This document shows positions 63,397-64,000 of a DNA stretch of 64,000 bases, in pieces. The position numbers and the translations under genes are program-made. This DNA is from Nocardioides sp. Soil805 (GTDB lineage: Bacteria; Actinomycetota; Actinomycetes; Propionibacteriales; Nocardioidaceae), in contig NZ_LMSU01000001.1 of assembly GCF_001429625.1 (NCBI RefSeq), positions 1,478,310-1,542,309 of the forward strand, read 5' to 3'. Below the pieces are notes generated by a model, which saw nothing but the letters and a program-made list of their open reading frames with translations, made no database searches and had not been told where the DNA came from. Each line of letters starts with the position of its first letter. The first letter of the stretch is position 1.

Positions 63397-64000
63397 TCAG
63401 CCCAGCCAGGCGCGGTAGGCGACGACGTCGGGGGTCACGACGCCGTCGGCGCCGACCCGCGCGAGGGTGCGCCACTCGCCACGGGTGAGCGCGTAGCCGC
63501 CGAGCACGACGTCGCCCCCGCGGTGCAGCCGGCGGACGCGCTGCTCGGTGAGCAGCCGTGCCGGGACGTTGTAGCCGCCGACCCGGCCCCGGGTCTCCCG
63601 GACCTTGCGCCAGCCGCTGACGATCAGCTGGTTGCCCATCCGCGGCGAGAGGCGGCGTACCCGCTCCAGGACCGTGGCCCGCAGCGAGGAGAGGGCCGTG
63701 AGCTCGACGAGGCCGGCGTCCTTGACGAGGTTGACCACGCGGCGTACCTGGGTCGTCGACCAGTTGCTGCCCTTGAGCTCCAGCATCAGCGAGAACGGCC
63801 GGCCGCCCTCGGCGCGGTCCCGGGCGAACGCCAGCAGCTCCTCGAGGTGCGGGATCGGCCGGCGGCCGGTGCGCTCGAGGCACTGGCGGTCCAGCTGGCG
63901 GCGCGTCCACGCGCCGATGGGGCCGGTGCAGGTGGTGGTGCGGCCCAGTCCGCTGTCGTGCAGGACGACGAGCTCGTCGTCCCCGGTGCGGCGTACGTCG
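63397..64000 (-). CDS. Glycerophosphodiester phosphodiesterase family protein (5' end cut off)
   Basis: About 200 residues are visible, reading from the window edge to the TGA at 63397. The visible N-terminal part has ELVVLHDSGLGRTTTCTGPIGAWTRRQLD, matching the HD-type GDPD motif, then IPHLEELLAFARD and LMLELKGSNWSTTQ, then the late ADGVVTPD. It cleaves glycerophosphodiesters to sn-glycerol-3-phosphate and alcohol. The first metal-binding motif (HRG) is outside the window, as is any signal peptide. Confidence 0.88.
   Translation of the reverse strand, partial: DVRRTGDDELVVLHDSGLGRTTTCTGPIGAWTRRQLDRQCLERTGRRPIPHLEELLAFARDRAEGGRPFSLMLELKGSNWSTTQVRRVVNLVKDAGLVELTALSSLRATVLERVRRLSPRMGNQLIVSGWRKVRETRGRVGGYNVPARLLTEQRVRRLHRGGDVVLGGYALTRGEWRTLARVGADGVVTPDVVAYRAWLG

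Overview
The window reads as chromosomal DNA of a high-GC actinobacterium, most likely Nocardioides or a close relative in Nocardioidaceae. This is inferred from very GC-rich codons, many GTG starts, Lsr2, ClpC, DisA behind RadA, an hpt-ftsH-folEPBK operon and DUF3180/DUF2342-type genes. I recognise no rRNA, tRNA, CRISPR array, complete transposon or prophage. About 64 protein genes are supported; the first (AcuC-like deacetylase) and last (glycerophosphodiesterase) run off the window.

Layout. 1-5 kb: deacetylase, a small membrane protein/DCC protein/TetR operon behind two TTGAAC-NN-GTTCAA operators, a stress-like protein, and proline dehydrogenase with ProC. 5.0-5.3 kb: a 31-bp tandem array. 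5.4-10 kb: ABC-2 exporter, animal-type haem peroxidase and a TetR regulator. 9.2-14.3 kb: sugar isomerase, Ppx/GppA, small metabolic genes and a LacI regulator. 14.4-22.5 kb: genome maintenance and nucleoid genes (radA, disA, mutY, clpC, lsr2). 22.6-28.4 kb: a cofactor operon (PanG-like reductase, panC, panD, nadB, nadC, coaX) that draws on aspartate twice. 28.5-31.8 kb: two glycosyltransferases and a sulfotransferase, then a 32-bp head-to-head repeat array. 32.1-35.7 kb: osmoprotectant ABC transporter with a divergently placed ATPase gene. 35.7-48.9 kb: a GNAT gene, then the long operon metalloprotease-tilS-hpt-ftsH-folE-folP-folB-folK-DUF3180, with dacB and ppa upstream. This operon is interrupted between tilS and hpt by a DUF559 nuclease-like gene lying between two copies of an 80-nt palindromic element. 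48.9-54 kb: an ECF41 sigma factor with its carboxymuconolactone-decarboxylase-like partner, a methyltransferase, acyl-CoA oxidase and a second sulfotransferase. 54-57 kb: NlpC/P60 cell-wall hydrolase and a PAP2 phosphatase. 57-61 kb: thiamine ABC transporter under a TPP riboswitch. 61-64 kb: esterase, acetyltransferase, metallo-beta-lactamase-fold hydrolase and phosphodiesterase.

The most unusual content is the repeats. Two unrelated arrays of 31 and 32 bp have a fixed core, and each also carries the unit in inverted orientation. A three-copy 80-nt nested palindrome has two copies bracketing the DUF559 gene. A hairpin repeat has apparently expanded three times, in frame, inside folB. The sequence core GGAAGTGC occurs in more than one of these families. 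None of these has an obvious explanation in the annotated genes.
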